Assembly: GCA_001414485.1 (NCBI GenBank) | Contig: LLEY01000023.1 | Location: forward strand, 248,001 to 312,000 | Length of the DNA: 64,000 bases | Source of the DNA: Calycina herbarum | Taxonomy: Eukaryota; Ascomycota; Leotiomycetes; Helotiales; Pezizellaceae | Direction: 5' to 3' | Part shown: piece after piece, positions 21,611-34,246 of the stretch | Layout: each line of letters opens with the position of its first letter | Position numbering within the stretch: the first letter of the stretch is position 1 | Notes under the pieces: model-generated | Seen by the model: the letters and a program-made list of their open reading frames with translations, nothing else | What the model was told of the DNA's origin: nothing | Databases searched by the model: none | Made by a program: the position numbers and the translations under genes

Positions 21611-22069
21611 CTCTCACCAGCTCAAAACCTATAAGAGACATCAAAAACAAAAATTCTACATCCGAGAAAAGTGTACTAAATTTCAATCCAACGCGAAGAA
21701 ACCAGCCCCGGAAACGGAAGGGAAGTGCAAGGAGGAGATGTCACGTGAAGCAAACGTCACAGTCTCATTTCACTCTCAGAGTCTTTCCAAGTAAATGCTG
21801 GAGATAACGAATGAGGAAAGAGAGTGTTTAAAAACAGAAACGATCATCAAATTCATCAAGCAAACAAAAAGGGAGGCTGATCTCACTTGAGCTCGCTCTT
21901 TATGTATGACATCACCACCCTCCTCCCCGCAACGCCACATAAAAGCAGACGCTCCAGCTACGCACACCTCCTACCATCTCTCCCGACCAAATTCCTCTCA
22001 ATCAAATCAATCCAACAACCAAACACAAGCCAAAACAAACAAAATACACTCAAACCCCATACCTCAAAA

Positions 22070-22420
22070 ATGTCATCAAACACCACCCAACAACCATCCA
22101 TGATCGGAGGCCACGCCCAATACGCAAAAGGCTACGTAGAATCGACAATCGGCAACGTGTCAGGGAGCAAGGAATGGAAGGAGAGCGGAGAGAAAGACAT
22201 GGGTGATGGGATTGGAGCTATGAAGGTTTGTTCCCACCATCCATCACTCATCCATCAACGACATCATATATTAACGACTTGATAGGAAGCAAATGCCCAA
22301 AGACAGGCCGAGCCAGCTGCAAGTGGTATTGGTGGAAAGGTCGAGGAGGTAGCTGGAAAGGTAGCGGGATGCGAGGGTATGGAGAAAGAGGGGATTACGA
22401 GACAGGAGAAAGCGCAATAG
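22070..22420 (+). CDS. CsbD-like small stress protein
   Basis: Predicted 96 aa from two exons (22070-22225, 22286-22420) with a 60-nt intron (GTTTGT...GATAG, branch TTAACGAC). The composition is hydrophilic and rich in Gly, Lys, Glu and Ala, with GYVESTIGNVSGSKEWKESG in exon 1 and IGGKVEEVAGKVAGCEGMEKEG in exon 2, the repeated G-x-(V/I)-x-G-x-V pattern of CsbD-like proteins. Fungal members are often annotated as mismatched base pair and cruciform DNA recognition protein; they are usually stress-induced, and the molecular role is unclear. No signal peptide. The 3' end converges on the histidine phosphatase gene, 93 bp apart. Confidence 0.85.
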
Positions 22421-22513
22421 GGTTGGGGAAAGGGACGGGAAGTTGTAAGATGAAGGATTGTACATTATATTATTGATATGGCTAAAATCATGATCATTAT
22501 CATCAAACCCAGA

Positions 22514-23703
22514 TTAGGCAGTGGCAGTTGGCAACGCCGGGGCTTCACTACATGTTGAAATAGCTGACCATGCTACCGTTGAGGTAACAGGTGCTGTTCC
22601 TTTGATCGTTTCCGCTTTGACGAGGACTGGGATGACTGCTCCTGTTGCGAGCTTGAAAGTTTGATGTCCAAGAACTATGTTGAGTTAGCAATTTTCCACT
22701 TCTTTATAAAGAAAACAGTAAACATACCCCTTAGGAGACTAGCAATCTCGCCAGAGTGACTGGTGATGGAAACCCAAGTACTTTTATCACTGTCAAAGAC
22801 ATCATCCAACACCGTCTTAGTCCTGATATCTTGATCAACAGACTGTTCAGCCAATAAAGGTTTCCAGAAGAGATCAGTCTCAGGGAATCCCTTCTCGAAT
22901 TGGTATCGGGGAAACAAATCATGAATGTAGGATTTTGTTGATCGTCTATCGCAAGTGTGACCACTAATACCCTCTCGGAAGTTCTCTTTCACGGTAGGCT
23001 TGAAGCGAACACCATGACGGAGAGGGAGTTGAGCAAACGTGATATTGGCAGTTTTTAGACAACGTGTCAAGGGTGAAGTGTAAAAGGATTGGGGGATGGG
23101 AATCTTTTGGAGAGAAATTCGGGATGTCCAGTAGTCGGCGGCAATTTGGGCTTGAGCTACTCCGTTGGGCGTGATATCTGCATCGGCCCAGGTGGAAGTT
23201 CCATTTCCGTCCAATAAGGACCAGTAACACTGTATGTTAGGTTAGAAATATTGGTTGAAAGAGTCGAGTTTTGCCTACATTCCACGCTGAAGTGCCATAG
23301 TAGGTCTCGGCGACATTATGATAACCTTCTCCATGACGACCCATGAAAAGGACCTTATATTCGACATTTTTGCCAGAATGGTCATTCAAATTATCGACAT
23401 AGTTCTCGAACTTTTGCCATTGAGTCAAGGGTTTTCTCTCATCCTTATCGGTAGGATATGTTCTATTGATTAAACCGAAATTCGTGGTGGTCTGCAAACA
23501 TATCAGCAATTGGTGCGGAAAATTCGGAAAATAATTCTACCAACATAGGAAAACGTTCCGGGATCAGTAGTCGTTTCGTCTTGCAAGAAAAATCCAGTGA
23601 CCGTCGTGTAATTGACATAATCCGCCGAACTCAAAGTCGGATGTGCCGCGCACGCGACAGCAAGACTGCTGACCGCGAGGAATTGAAGGTGTTTAGTCTG
23701 CAT
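22514..23703 (-). CDS. Secreted histidine phosphatase superfamily protein
   Basis: Predicted 344 aa from four exons (23545-23703, 23279-23491, 22728-23229, 22514-22674), introns 49-53 nt, all in frame. A signal peptide is clear (MQTKHLQFLAVSSLAVACAA, cleavage near residue 20). The catalytic phospho-histidine motif GRHGEGYHN lies near residues 104-112, and the second conserved His is in SITSHSGE. These belong to branch-1-type histidine phosphatases (phosphoglycerate-mutase-like), and the architecture fits fungal proteins related to yeast Pmu1. With a signal peptide and several N-x-S/T sites (NYTT, NRTY, NGTST, NITF), an extracellular or vacuolar phosphatase is likely; the substrate is unknown. 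The donor at 23544 is GTTGGT, slightly unusual. Confidence 0.9.
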
Positions 23704-24876
23704 CGTGAATGATGTTGAAAGGGAGACAGGGAGTTGAAACACTTGCAGAAGGGAAAAGCATTTTAGCCATGCGAATGTATACCTATATACCTATATACCT
23801 ACATCTTGAAATTATTTCTGGTTGTCACAAATGACTTTTGGTCCTATGGTTGCAACACGTGCGACTTCCCCCACCTTCCGAAATTGGGGCAACTCATTTC
23901 CGAATACCTGGTGAGAGCTTGGAATTCTTTTTTTCGGACGATGATCCGAAGAAAGGCGACGTTGGATATGACAAGAGTGACGTTCACGTAGAGTTGTGAG
24001 CATTTTGAGACGGGAAGACTCGAGGGGAGCACCGTGGCAGTCTTATCCATGAGCGTGTCCCGGCAAGTTCCGAGTCGTTTCGAAGACAACCTAGAAGACA
24101 TCAACCTGAGGGGAGGGTTATACATGGTGGCACGGAGTCGAGGTCACGGTCGAATTGAGGAAAGAACGACCTCAAGTCTGTCTCCCAGGGCACTCCCAGG
24201 GTGGTCGAGCCGGGCGACGACGTCAACGACCTCAGAGTCGAGACAACAGACCAGAATCATTGTGAGATTAGTACCTAGTAGTACTTTACCTTCTTAACAG
24301 GATGAAGGTCGGTCCTGATGTGGTTTTTCGCTGGTCTCGAGTCCCGTTCGGTCGAAGTCTTCAATTCAACCCGACCTGCTATGAATTCCAGCGATTCTTG
24401 GACGGTAGCAACACCACGCCTTCATACAAATCTCTTTACGTTCCCATGGAAGTTATATCATGCTAAAAGCCTGAGCATATTGAGCAATGTATCTCAAGGA
24501 ATGAGATGCAAGTCATCGGACACTGATCAGGCATCAGTTCTTGTGCTACCCCAAAGTACTCAAACTGCTACACTGTGGCTGATAATTCCTCGAACACAGA
24601 GTTATTTAAAACGCCACCACTCGTATTCAAGAGCTGTGAGAACTGAAGTGCACCATTGGCATGCTGGAGTGACAACGAAGAGCGGGGTAAGGCAAAGATA
24701 ATACTCTGTAGCGTTTAGAGTGTGTTGGTGTTGTTCAATATAGATCATGCGATTGTCACGCGGTGTCAACATCTCATCTATATATAAACAAACAGTTTCT
24801 TGAGTTCATCACTTCCTACTAGAAATTCGTCTTTCGTTTCATATCACACTCGTTTAAAAAAACCCCCGCTCTCAAA
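23704..24876. other. Intergenic between divergent secreted-protein genes
   Basis: 1.17 kb separating the histidine phosphatase and the GPI-type protein. Open frames at 24034-24297 and 24318-24701 have no domains and no splice logic. A TATATATAAAC box at about 24779-24789, about 90 bp before the ATG at 24877, is a plausible core promoter for the downstream gene. Short runs of TATACCTATATACC at 23779-23802 flank the phosphatase side. Confidence 0.45.
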
Positions 24877-25802
24877 ATGCGATTCCTCCCCAAAACCAAA
24901 TCCATATTCTCCCTTCTCATCCTCACATTTCTCCTCCCTGTCCTCGCAAAACCCGAGCCCTTATACACACCAACAGCAACCCCACCACCCAACTCTCCCT
25001 CCTACTCCGAATGTCGCGACCGCTGCGTCCCCGGCGGAATAATCAGCGGAACAGGCTGTGTCTCCTTCCAAGACTTTCCTTTTAACGGAGATTGGAGTGT
25101 TTTTGGTGCGCCGACTTGGTCTTGTATTTGTTTCCAAGCTCGAACTACTGGTGGATTTAGTGCTGTGACAGCGAGGGGGTGTGGGTTTGGGGCTTGTTTT
25201 TGGATGTTGCAAGGTATGTATATATGGCTGATCAGACGAAGAAGGGGAGAGGGAGATGGATGGGGAAGGAAGGGAAAGGGAAGGAAGAAGTGAGAGTAGA
25301 AAGTTGACGGGAAATAGATATGTACTCGGAATTCAACCAAAACTGCACCGATGCCGAGCAGAAATATAACGGGACGAAACCGCTTAATAGTACTACAACT
25401 CCTCCATATCCTACTACAACTATCAGACCCTCAACTATTCCTCCGACGTACTTGTACACGAACTCGTCTATTGTATCAATCTCGACGGGTACTATTACAG
25501 ATTCCGCTGGAAAAGTTACGGTTACGAAGTCTACTGTTTATAACTCGAAGCCGACGGTCTTTACGACTACACAAGGTGGGTCGCAGTTGGTGGAAACTTT
25601 GACGGGGGTGGTTACTATTCAGACTTCTATGCCGGATGGGGGATCAGACTCGAAGACGATGGGTGCTGGGATTTCGAAGGCTTCGACGGCTGCGAGTACG
25701 CCTTCTGGAGGGGTTACGGGGGATGGAGTGAGGGTTGGTGGGTGGAATTTCTTAGGGGTTTTGGGTATGGGTATGGTTTTTGTTGGGTTGATTGGGGTTT
25801 AG
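24877..25802 (+). CDS. Eight-cysteine, Ser/Thr-rich, probably GPI-anchored surface protein
   Basis: Predicted 273 aa from two exons (24877-25213, 25318-25802) with a 104-nt intron (GTATGT...AATAG). An N-terminal signal peptide (about 1-24, ending LPVLA) is followed by a domain with eight cysteines spaced C-x3-C-x10-C-x19-C-x-C-x15-C-x3-C-x13-C. This is reminiscent of, but not a clean match to, the eight-cysteine CFEM domain. A Thr/Ser/Pro-rich stalk with TTTTPPYPTTT-like runs follows. The C-terminus is hydrophobic (FLGVLGMGMVFVGLIGV), preceded by small residues, as in GPI-anchor signals. A cell-wall or plasma-membrane surface role is likely; ligand unknown. Confidence 0.82.
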
Positions 25803-26600
25803 AAGGTCAATGTGGATTTGGAAATGGAGGACGATGGTGTGAGAGTACACTCATATAGCAGGACGAAGATGCGATACTTGGGGTTCAGGCGACCAGATTT
25901 TCGCCAACGCACGTAAGGGAAAACCCTTTTGTTTGACACAGAAGGGAGTGATACATGCTATACCCCGTATAGGGTATTGAAATATTTAGAGGACGAGTCT
26001 TCAACTCGAAATCCTCGTTTGAGTTCAGCCACTCATCAGTGATGGGGACGACGGACGAATTAGCCAAAATACTTTCGTGAAAATGGAAGAAAGACAAACA
26101 TGATAAAAGTATTCCATCAGCGATTGAAATTGCAAAGAATAATAACAACATATGAATGTCTCGCTGAAAACTTTCGCTTCAGGGAAGAATTCCCCGTGCC
26201 GCTTTGCGGGGTGCAAACCCTTGGCGCACCTTCGTATAGGTACCTAGCAACGTGAAGCTCAACGACCGACCTCTCTTGTTGATCAAGAGCCATAGCCTAC
26301 AAATAGACTATCAATATCATTCCTTCTCTGATCCCATCCTATCTATGAGCTCAGTCGCGACGAATCTGTTTGATGCAGTTCCTGGTGATGATGGGAATGC
26401 TGCACACCGCCCCCATTGGTCTACCGTACAACCCCGCAATTGAACGAAGAGCTGAGACGAATTGGAGACTCTGCATCTGAGGTTTGTCAGTCTCATGTTA
26501 ACCAATCATTGAGGAAGCTCGGAATTTTATAGACGAAGTATGCAGCCAAGAGGGACACTTCCGGCCGCTTGTTAATACTCCGTATACAGTACTAGACGGG
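25803..26600. other. Intergenic, no gene seen
   Basis: Short open frames only. A GC hairpin (CCCCGTGCCGCTTTGCGGGG) lies near 26190-26210. No repeat family recognised up to the Tc1 element. Confidence 0.4.
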
Positions 26601-27933
26601 AAGTAAGGGCCCACCTTCCCGTCCTCACGAAAATCATAAAAAATCTAAAACACTATTTTATATATTATTAGTTAACCATAAGCCAGAAATCCTTAGTATT
26701 TTGTATAAAGTAAGAGTATATATATATAAACAATTTTATTAACTTTTTATATAGGGTTTCTATACTCCTTGGCCCTAATATTTAGTATGCCAGCTATCTG
26801 CCGTAATATAAGCTGTAATTCTATCCAGTATACTAGCTATAAGATCCTCAAAGAGGGAGTTAGGGAGAGCGTCCCACGCTACCTTCAAAGCTTCCTCTAA
26901 AGCAGTTCTATTAGCCTTACTTTCACCCCTAGAATTCTATAGCGTAGGGTACATCTGGCAAACCATCTCCTTAAGGGCCTTCTAAGCATGCTTAATAGGG
27001 TTAAGATTAGGGGAATAAGGTAGCTAATCTATAGTCCTAATACTATTTAACTTAAACCACTCCCTAACTGTATAAGCTATATATATGGCCGTATTATCTT
27101 ATATAAAGATTAGGTCGTTAGAGTAGTACTCGGTAAGGTTCGCGTCTAGGACTTCGATATAGGAGTTGGCGGTATACCTATGCTTCTTTGACTTAAAGTC
27201 TCGGTCTATGATATATAAGGGAGAACGTTGCGCATCCCCCTAAAAACAAGCCCATACCATAGTACGCAGCTGCTTTCCTTTCTTGTAGGTTATGACGTGG
27301 GATGGCTTCTATTTATCAGCTAGCGTACCCTAAACCTAGACCTGTTTTTGCCCCTTGCCCCGCTCCGCCGAACACTCGTCACTCTATATAAGTTTTCCAC
27401 CGTACAACGTCCCAATGAGCTCTATACCGGCACCAGAAAAGCCTTTTCGCTGCTACTTCCTCTGTGAGTTCCGGCTGCTTCTTCGCATACTAATGTGTTA
27501 TGCCTTCCGCGCGGCAAAGGTCCTTAATATAGGTGTTGCTTATTACGAGACCAGTCTCGGCGCGTCGCTCGTTAAAGGATAACTTAGGGTGTATTCGTAT
27601 ACAGCGTAGCATTAATCTTTTGTCTCGGTCCGTATAAGTAGGTGGACAACCGCTCTGGGGCAGAGAGGCACCCTGTCTGTTATAGTTGTCGAGTCTAATA
27701 GCCCCTCTCACGGCTTTGCGAGAGAGCCCAATGTCGGCGGCGATTTGGCGTTGAGATACGCCCGCATTACGCATGCCAACGCATTTCCCTCGGTTGTAAG
27801 GTGAAGTTTCCGATCTACGGGGCCTATTACCGCTGACAGAGCGTAGGGGAGTGCGTTGTGGTGGCATAGTGTGGTGTTGTTGTAGGAGTCTCAAAAACGC
27901 GTCGCGACTTTTTGATGGGGTGGGCCCTTACTT
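26601..27933 (-). mobile_element. RIP-decayed Tc1/mariner (DD34E type) element
   Basis: The ends AAGTAAGGGCCCACC (26601-26615) and GGTGGGCCCTTACTT (27919-27933) are perfect 15-bp inverted repeats, enclosing 1,333 bp. On the minus strand the start of a transposase is readable (27490 upward, from about MPPQRTPLRS): an HTH with QRQIAADIGLSRKAVRGAI. Further on are a DDE-like block SDECSAERGKGKN, a VREWFKLNSIRTID block and YSPNLNPIKHA. Many stops replace Trp or Gln codons (TAG for TGG/CAG), and the middle is very AT-rich. This is RIP-type decay; the element is dead. I do not see a clean TA duplication at both ends. Confidence 0.85.
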
Positions 27934-28314
27934 AAAGTGGGTAACTGTAGCAATATTGGGAGTGCGATTCGCGACCGGTGCGATCCTCACCAGCCAAGTT
28001 GGCTCTGCGTAGTGGGTACACGTAGACATCCATAGTTCACGATATACCTAGAGTAGCTATGTTCTTATGGAGTTTGGAAAGCTTGTGGAATGAAACTTCT
28101 CCCTTTAGAAAGCTAGGGCTAGGGTTTCTAAGTTCCCATTCACTCCACCTACTGAAGCACCCCCCGGCAACTTCATTCTAACTTTGCCAATTCCAACCAT
28201 TGAACTTTGTGTTACACCATGCTGACGAACATGCCTAAGCCAAGATGAAAACTCTCTACTTGGCCCTCACCAACTGCAATTCTCGACGACTACAACTCCT
28301 TCCCATCCAGCACG

Positions 28315-30397
28315 ATGGATATACCCTCAATACCAGTCATCGCCGCCGCTGGTGCAGCGATAGGCATCGCATCGCATCTAGGAATCTTCATCAACGGAGA
28401 ATACCACGTCGTCGGCCCTCGCATCGTCGCGGCAGCCTTCTTCCTGCCCGCCTTCATTTTCATCACCGTCCTCCGACGGGTCGAGGAAAATGCTTACATC
28501 GAAGCTACCAAAGTCACGACAGTGGCATTCCTTTCATACACCACTGCTCTATTCTCAAGCATGATCATCTATCGGCTTTTCTTCCACCGTCTGGGCAAAT
28601 TCCCCGGTCCTTTGAATATGAAAATCTCGAAATTCAATCATACGTTTTTCTTGATTAAGAATGGACCGAGGGATTATATCTATCGTGATAGGCTTCATAA
28701 GAAGTTTGGGGAGTTCGTGAGGTGGGTTTCTCCCTTGATGCATCTTTGTGTGGTGTGGAATATCTGACATGCGAGGTAGGGTTGGTCCGAATGAATTGTC
28801 CATCTCAGCACCCGAGGCTGTCTCACAGATTCTGGCACTGGGATCGAAATGCAAAAAGACGATTTGGTATGAGTGTATCGCGATTCCCAACAAAGCTCTC
28901 AATCTAGAGAGGGATAAAGCTACTCACGACGCCAGAAGGAAGGTTTGGGATCGTGGATTCAGTGCGAAAGGTGGGTGCTTCATACAAACTGTGGATCTTG
29001 CATCAAAAGGTAACTTACGGAAATTTTCTAGCTTTACGAGATTATGAGGGAAGAGTGAGATTATACACCGATCAGCTGGTTTCCCAATTGAACGAACATT
29101 CCGGGAAGGCTATCAATGCGTGTCAGTGGTTCAACTTTTACTCGTTCGATATCATGGGTGACATGGCGTTTGGCACCAGTTTTGATATGGTGAAATCTGG
29201 GAAGCCTGTATGTCTCCAAGAATCGATCAGCAGTTGATATACTAATTTCCATAGCATCCCTTGATTACTCTCATGACAGAAGGCATGGCCTCAATAGGGG
29301 TGAGCAATTACAACTATCGCGTGAGGGAACTATGCTAACCCCGGAAAACAGCCACTCTCTCCAATCATCTGGACTCTACCAATTCTGACAGCCATTCCTG
29401 GACTTGCCCCTGCGACAAAATTATTCATCAAGCACAATGAGGAACAGGTGGAGAAGAGAAAGACAGTAAGTAAACACGAATGGCCAGCAACGTGATCTTC
29501 TAACAAAATTCAGTACACACCTGACTCTCCGGATTTATTCACCTACTTGATCGATGCTCAAAAAGAAAGCCCCGACCCCATCCACAAAGACCCCAGGTAA
29601 CCACAATCCCCCCTCCTCCAAAAACCCACTAACAACCCCCAGATGGCTCATTGGAGACTGCGGCCTCGTAATAGTAGCAGGCAGCGACACAACCACATCA
29701 ACACTCTCCCACATCTTCTACAACCTCGCCAAATATCCGCCCGTCCTCTCCAAACTCCGGAAAGAACTCGATGGCTTCTACGAACCGGGATCAGAAAATG
29801 AATTCAAGACTCTTGCCGATGCACCATATCTCAACGGAGTCATTAACGAAGCTCTTCGACTTCATCCTGCTACTCCCGGTGGATTGCAACGTTTGACTCC
29901 GCCGGAGGGAATCACTATTGGGGAGACGTATGTTCCGGGGGATGTTACGATTTCTACGCCTTTTTATACCGTTGGGAGACGTAAGTTTGAAGTTTTCTAT
30001 TTGTTGATTATGATGAATTGGGAGCTGATGAGAGTAGTTGATTCTTGCTTCAAAAACGCCTCGGAATTTATTCCTGAAAGATGGGGCGAGAAACCGGAGT
30101 TGGTGATTGATAAATCTGTCTTCTTGCCTTTTTCTACTGGTTAGTGCTCCCTTTCCCTATTCTTCTTTTCCTTTCTCCATGTCTCCTAACTGTGGGCTTT
30201 TGCTAGGTCCATTTGGTTGCGTAGGAAAACACCTCGCACTTATGGAATTACGCAATGTGACTGCGCGGATTGTCTCGGATTTCGATGTTGAATTTGCGCC
30301 GGGCGAGGATGGGACAAATGTTATGGAGGAGTCGAGGGATGTTTTTACCATGGCGCTTGCGCCTATGATGGTGGTGTTTACTAGGAGGAGTGAGTAG
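28315..30397 (+). CDS. Cytochrome P450 monooxygenase
   Basis: Predicted 548 aa from nine exons (28315-28721, 28780-28970, 29032-29207, 29255-29299, 29352-29465, 29514-29596, 29643-29980, 30038-30139, 30207-30397), introns 46-67 nt, all keeping frame. The N-terminus has three hydrophobic stretches, as in fungal P450s often annotated tryprostatin B 6-hydroxylase-like, then RLGKFPGP. Visible motifs are the I-helix VAGSDTTTST, the ExxR in NEALRLHP, PERW, and the heme loop FSTGPFGCVG with the cysteine ligand. The enzyme is an ER-bound, haem-thiolate oxygenase. No other secondary-metabolism gene sits beside it, so the substrate cannot be inferred. Cys-rich exon ends and frame are intact, so it is probably functional. 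Confidence 0.93.
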
Positions 30398-31547
30398 AGG
30401 GATGGAGGTTAGGGCTGCGTGGTTAGGGCATGATTGGGGGGAGAGGTGAGAGGTTGAAAAGTGTACGTTGAGACTACGAAGATATGAGGTCTCAAGGTGA
30501 GGTGTGATATGTGTAAGTTAGTGGGCGGGATTAGGGCGTTCCGAATACATGCAATCTATTTTCTTTCCTTATGGGTGAGCCCAGGCATTTTTCTCTTCTT
30601 GGCTGTGGTGGTGTTTTTTGCTATTCCCCTCCCCCTTCCCTTCTGACCTAGGGTTGGTATTGAAGAGGGAAGGCACGACCCGAGAACCTTTTCCCGTGGA
30701 GAAATGCTCGGGGTTGAGCCTTGAAGTTACCTCCAATTGTTCAAACTAAGGAAATTCTTGAGAGTTCCGAGATCCTCATTGCACTCAAGGAATTCCGTTT
30801 GACGTGTCCTAAGATGGGGGATTAGGAACCGAAGAGATGTGGGCTTTTCGTACGACTGGTCTCGGTTGTAGTTTGCTGAGCTGCTTGTAGTTACTGCAAG
30901 GTGCTTGAGGTTACTTTACGCTGTTAATGGAGGGTTTGTTTGGAATAAGTTCCATTGGTTTCTGAAGGTCAAGAGGTAGGAGGATGGTCTTCTTGAGCAG
31001 ATATCAGCGAGAAGGAGTTAGGTTACTGGTATTTGGTCGGCGTCTTTTAAGCGTTTTGTAAGATTACATATGAAAAGGGTTTAATTGTATCGTCAGTCCT
31101 AGAAATTAGTAATACCAGTTATTTTGTTGGAAGGGAAGCGGCTTTCTTCACACATACCACGGGCGCAGGCGCAAGGTGACTTGGTTGCCAAGTTCATTGG
31201 AGGTATTTGCCACACAGTAACTCCATTACCCAAGGGACTAAGATCATGAGCCTGAACGATAAATCTTCCATATATCGCAAGGTATCTTTTTATCTCCTTG
31301 CTTTCAACCCTCGCTCTAACCTGTATGCCAATAACCTCAATATATCTGGACTTCTCACTGGTGTTTGTCGCAAGTATTGCGAAGATTTTGACAATATATT
31401 CTCTAGTAGATTCTATGACAGTGTTTCCTTCTCTCAAATGCGTGGTACGTCTATTTTATCCGAATAATATTTCTCAGTCTAGAAATCGAGACGCCACATC
31501 TTGCTTCAGTTTCATCCCTCAAACTATGAAAGCAGGAAATATGTATT
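30398..31547. other. Intergenic, no gene seen
   Basis: Between the P450 3' end and the MOSC gene 3' end (convergent genes). Purine- and G-rich early part, no open frame with domain signal. Confidence 0.45.
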
Positions 31548-33153
31548 TCAATTTGTCAACCCTGGCCAATCTATAGTCGATAGGTTAGCTGGTGTCTCGA
31601 AATGGATATTTTATGCCCGAGAATGGAAGAAGGAACAACTTACAGAATTTAGAAGTGACCTCCAACCTCTCCCCAACCCTCACCTCATCCCCCAATCTCA
31701 CAACCACTCCCTCTCCTCCAGTTCCAACGAAGCCATACCGTCCAAAGATAGGCGTGTATTTCACACCCTCGTCGACCCTCCTATCTTTTTGCAAATGATG
31801 GAATACCTTGAGATCATCTGTTTTCCCTGTTTCTCCAGTTTTGTAATCTACGTTGAGACTTTTGCAGCGTCCGCAATTTCCTGTCAGGATTATCTTCGCC
31901 CCTTTCTTCTTTTCCCCAAGATCTTGCCTTTTGACCCCAAGACTACTTTCGCTTTGCGGGAATTCTAGGGAACCCCAGAGATCTTCTTCCCATGCCTTCA
32001 AATGAGGAGAGGAAACCACGATGTTTGAGCGGAATTTTGTGAGATCCACTGAAGCGCCTGGGGGGAGACGGGATGAGATTTCGTCGACAGAAGATTGGTT
32101 TATTACCATGTAGGGGGCGCAGTCGTTGAAGGCTATTTTGTCGTTTGAGTCGACTTTTATGAAAGCTCCTAGGATTGGGATGTTCTCAAGCACTTTCTGG
32201 ATTGCGGATTTTGGTTTTGGCCCTTCGGTTGGGGGACGTCCTGGTCTGTGGTTGGAGTCAGTGTATTTCCGGGGGAGGATTTGAGGAGTGGAAAGAGTGA
32301 AGATTGCTATGGAGCTAAGGAAGCTGTAGGAGCATTTCCAAAGAAGAAATTTACTCGGAGAAATTGGGTGCTCACAACATGCCCAAAACAGGTCTCGGAT
32401 TCCCACCCCAATATGTAAGAACAACATCATATCCGAATCGTTCAGAGAACCATGCATTCGCTTTGGAACCCATGTTGTAGCCCGTTGTGGGGGAGGAATG
32501 CATTTCTACTGGTACCCTTTCTAGACCTGTAACATCGGGGTCTAAATCCACCTCCAAAGTTTCTCCAGATGGTACTGCACTTCCTGGTTCTCGGTATTTG
32601 ACGAGGAGTTTTGTGGAGTCAGAGGAGAGAGAGGGGTGAAAGAGGGACATGGAGGGAATGGAGGATATGTGCATGTTTTTTAATTGTCCGTTGGGTTGGA
32701 CGGAAAGGAGCATGAAGGTTCTGTCGTGGTGGAAGCCGGTGGGTGTTAGGAGAGCGGCAGGGACTGAGATTGGTCGGAGGGATTTTATTGGGTAGATGAA
32801 GAGCTTGTGGTTGTTAGTTTGTTATATATATTTGTAAATTTTGGGGTGGGATACTTCTTTGACGGTCATGGAACCCGAGGGATCGGATGAATTCTGCGTT
32901 TGATGTTAATGGGGGGGTCTTTTGGACAGAACGTAGGGAGGTTTACGGAGTTGGTTTTGGTATTCTTCCGCTCTTGCTTCTCGATGTTGGCGAAGGTTTC
33001 TTTCATTTCCTTTGCTCGCTTTGCTTTTGGTGAGAGGCGGGGTGAGGATTTGTTGTTGATGATGAGATAAGAAATTCCGGATAGGAGAATGGCAATGACC
33101 CCAAGAAGAACCCCACCCTCTTGAGAAGGAACGAGGATATTGGTGATCATCAT
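31548..33153 (-). CDS. MOSC-domain protein, membrane-anchored (mARC/YcbX-like)
   Basis: Predicted 432 aa from five exons (32947-33153, 32855-32893, 32376-32803, 31644-32245, 31548-31570); the introns are 53, 51, 130 and 73 nt. One membrane segment lies near residues 14-32. After a basic linker comes the MOSC N-terminal beta-barrel start, with FIYPIKSLRPISVP joined to exon 2, then HHDRTFML. The MOSC core has FRSNIVVSS, WEEDLW and the conserved cysteine in LTGNCGRCKSLNVDY, where mARC/YcbX enzymes bind the molybdenum cofactor. The last exon ends WPGLTN, a common fungal terminus. Family members reduce N-hydroxylated substrates with cytochrome b5 partners in mitochondria or ER. The cofactor would be provided by the pathway in which CnxE, at 2.7-4.8 kb, takes part. 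Confidence 0.88.
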
Positions 33154-34246
33154 GTTTGACGATTATCCTGTGGACTCTCTAGGTTCGTGTTGTGTGTCGG
33201 TGAAGGAAGTTCATCCGGTTTCTCTGAGGAGATCCGGTTGTTTCTTCTGAGTTTTGGGATTGAAAAAAATTACAAAGAAGGATTCAAATGCCCTAGGTTT
33301 GTAATTGTGTGCTTATCCGAGGTTGATTTGCTTGTTGGTAACGTTGATGTTGTGGTTGTGTTTCATTGGGTTGCCCCACCTTTGTAGCCTTTGACGTATC
33401 TCTCCTGGAAATGGCGAACGTACACTGAAGCTTGGAAGGTTACTAAAAGTATCAATTTCAATGGACAGCACATGGATAGGTCGCATCAACTTACTTACAT
33501 TTGACTTTAGATATCTATCAAATAAGCCAAGTGTTTGATAAGTTTAGGCGAGATATATCAAGCGCCAACTTTTCCAAATTAAGGAAAGCATCCACGAGAA
33601 CGAAAATCACAAGGTGGAAGCCAAGAATTAACAAGACCCTAGTCATGCAGTATAGTGGGGTAAATAAATCCCCAATACGGTAATCGTATCCCTTATCGGT
33701 ATCTCGCTGTTGGGTTTCATTGGTTTGAAATTCTGAAATGCGGGGGATTTCGTGGGGTTGATCCACCCAATTGGAATGAACCCGGCACCTGATTTTAGTT
33801 CAGGAGAATATTGTTTTAGAATTAGTTGCACCTAAAAGAGTTTGTCAAAACGTCCCATTTCTGGATTTGCAATTTAGTTCTCTCAGATACTTGACAATGG
33901 TATGTAATTGAATTTAGCTACTAGTAGTTAATTTTGCATACCAAGGCACTATCTCAAAAAATCCTGGAACTTGTTCCCAAGTCACTCCTTTCCTCTATTT
34001 CACCTAGGGAATATGTGAGTTACAGGTCACTCGCTTAATAGATAGAAGGGGGCTCGGGGAGCGCGAGGAACATGCCAATGCGAAAATACACGTAGCAATT
34101 GACAACAAAATTGGACCAAAATTCTTTTATATTCAGAAGCCACTGCCCTCTTAGCTTAATCTATTTCCTGCGTGCTATGAAAGTACAAAATAGAGTCTGT
34201 ACATTTTCCCTACCCAATTTCCGCTTGCTCAAGGGAAGTAAAGTAT
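33154..34246. other. Intergenic, no gene seen
   Basis: Upstream of the MOSC gene and downstream of the NmrA-like gene. Open frames on both strands have no domains. The proximal 200 bp presumably hold the MOSC promoter. Confidence 0.45.

Larger units (their letters stand above)
19500..22069. other. Long AT-rich intergenic region
   Basis: Contains the family A inverted-repeat copy at 20627-20846 and the second GCTTACT motif array at 21440-21610. No gene is supported. A 77-codon open frame at 21124-21357 has no domain. The last 200 bp before 22070 are C- and A-rich leader-like sequence for the CsbD-like gene. Confidence 0.45.

Noticed and set aside
26601..27933. Active Tc1/mariner transposon
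   Set aside because: Catalytic region is full of TAG/TAA stops and AT-rich decay, and no clean TA duplication is seen.
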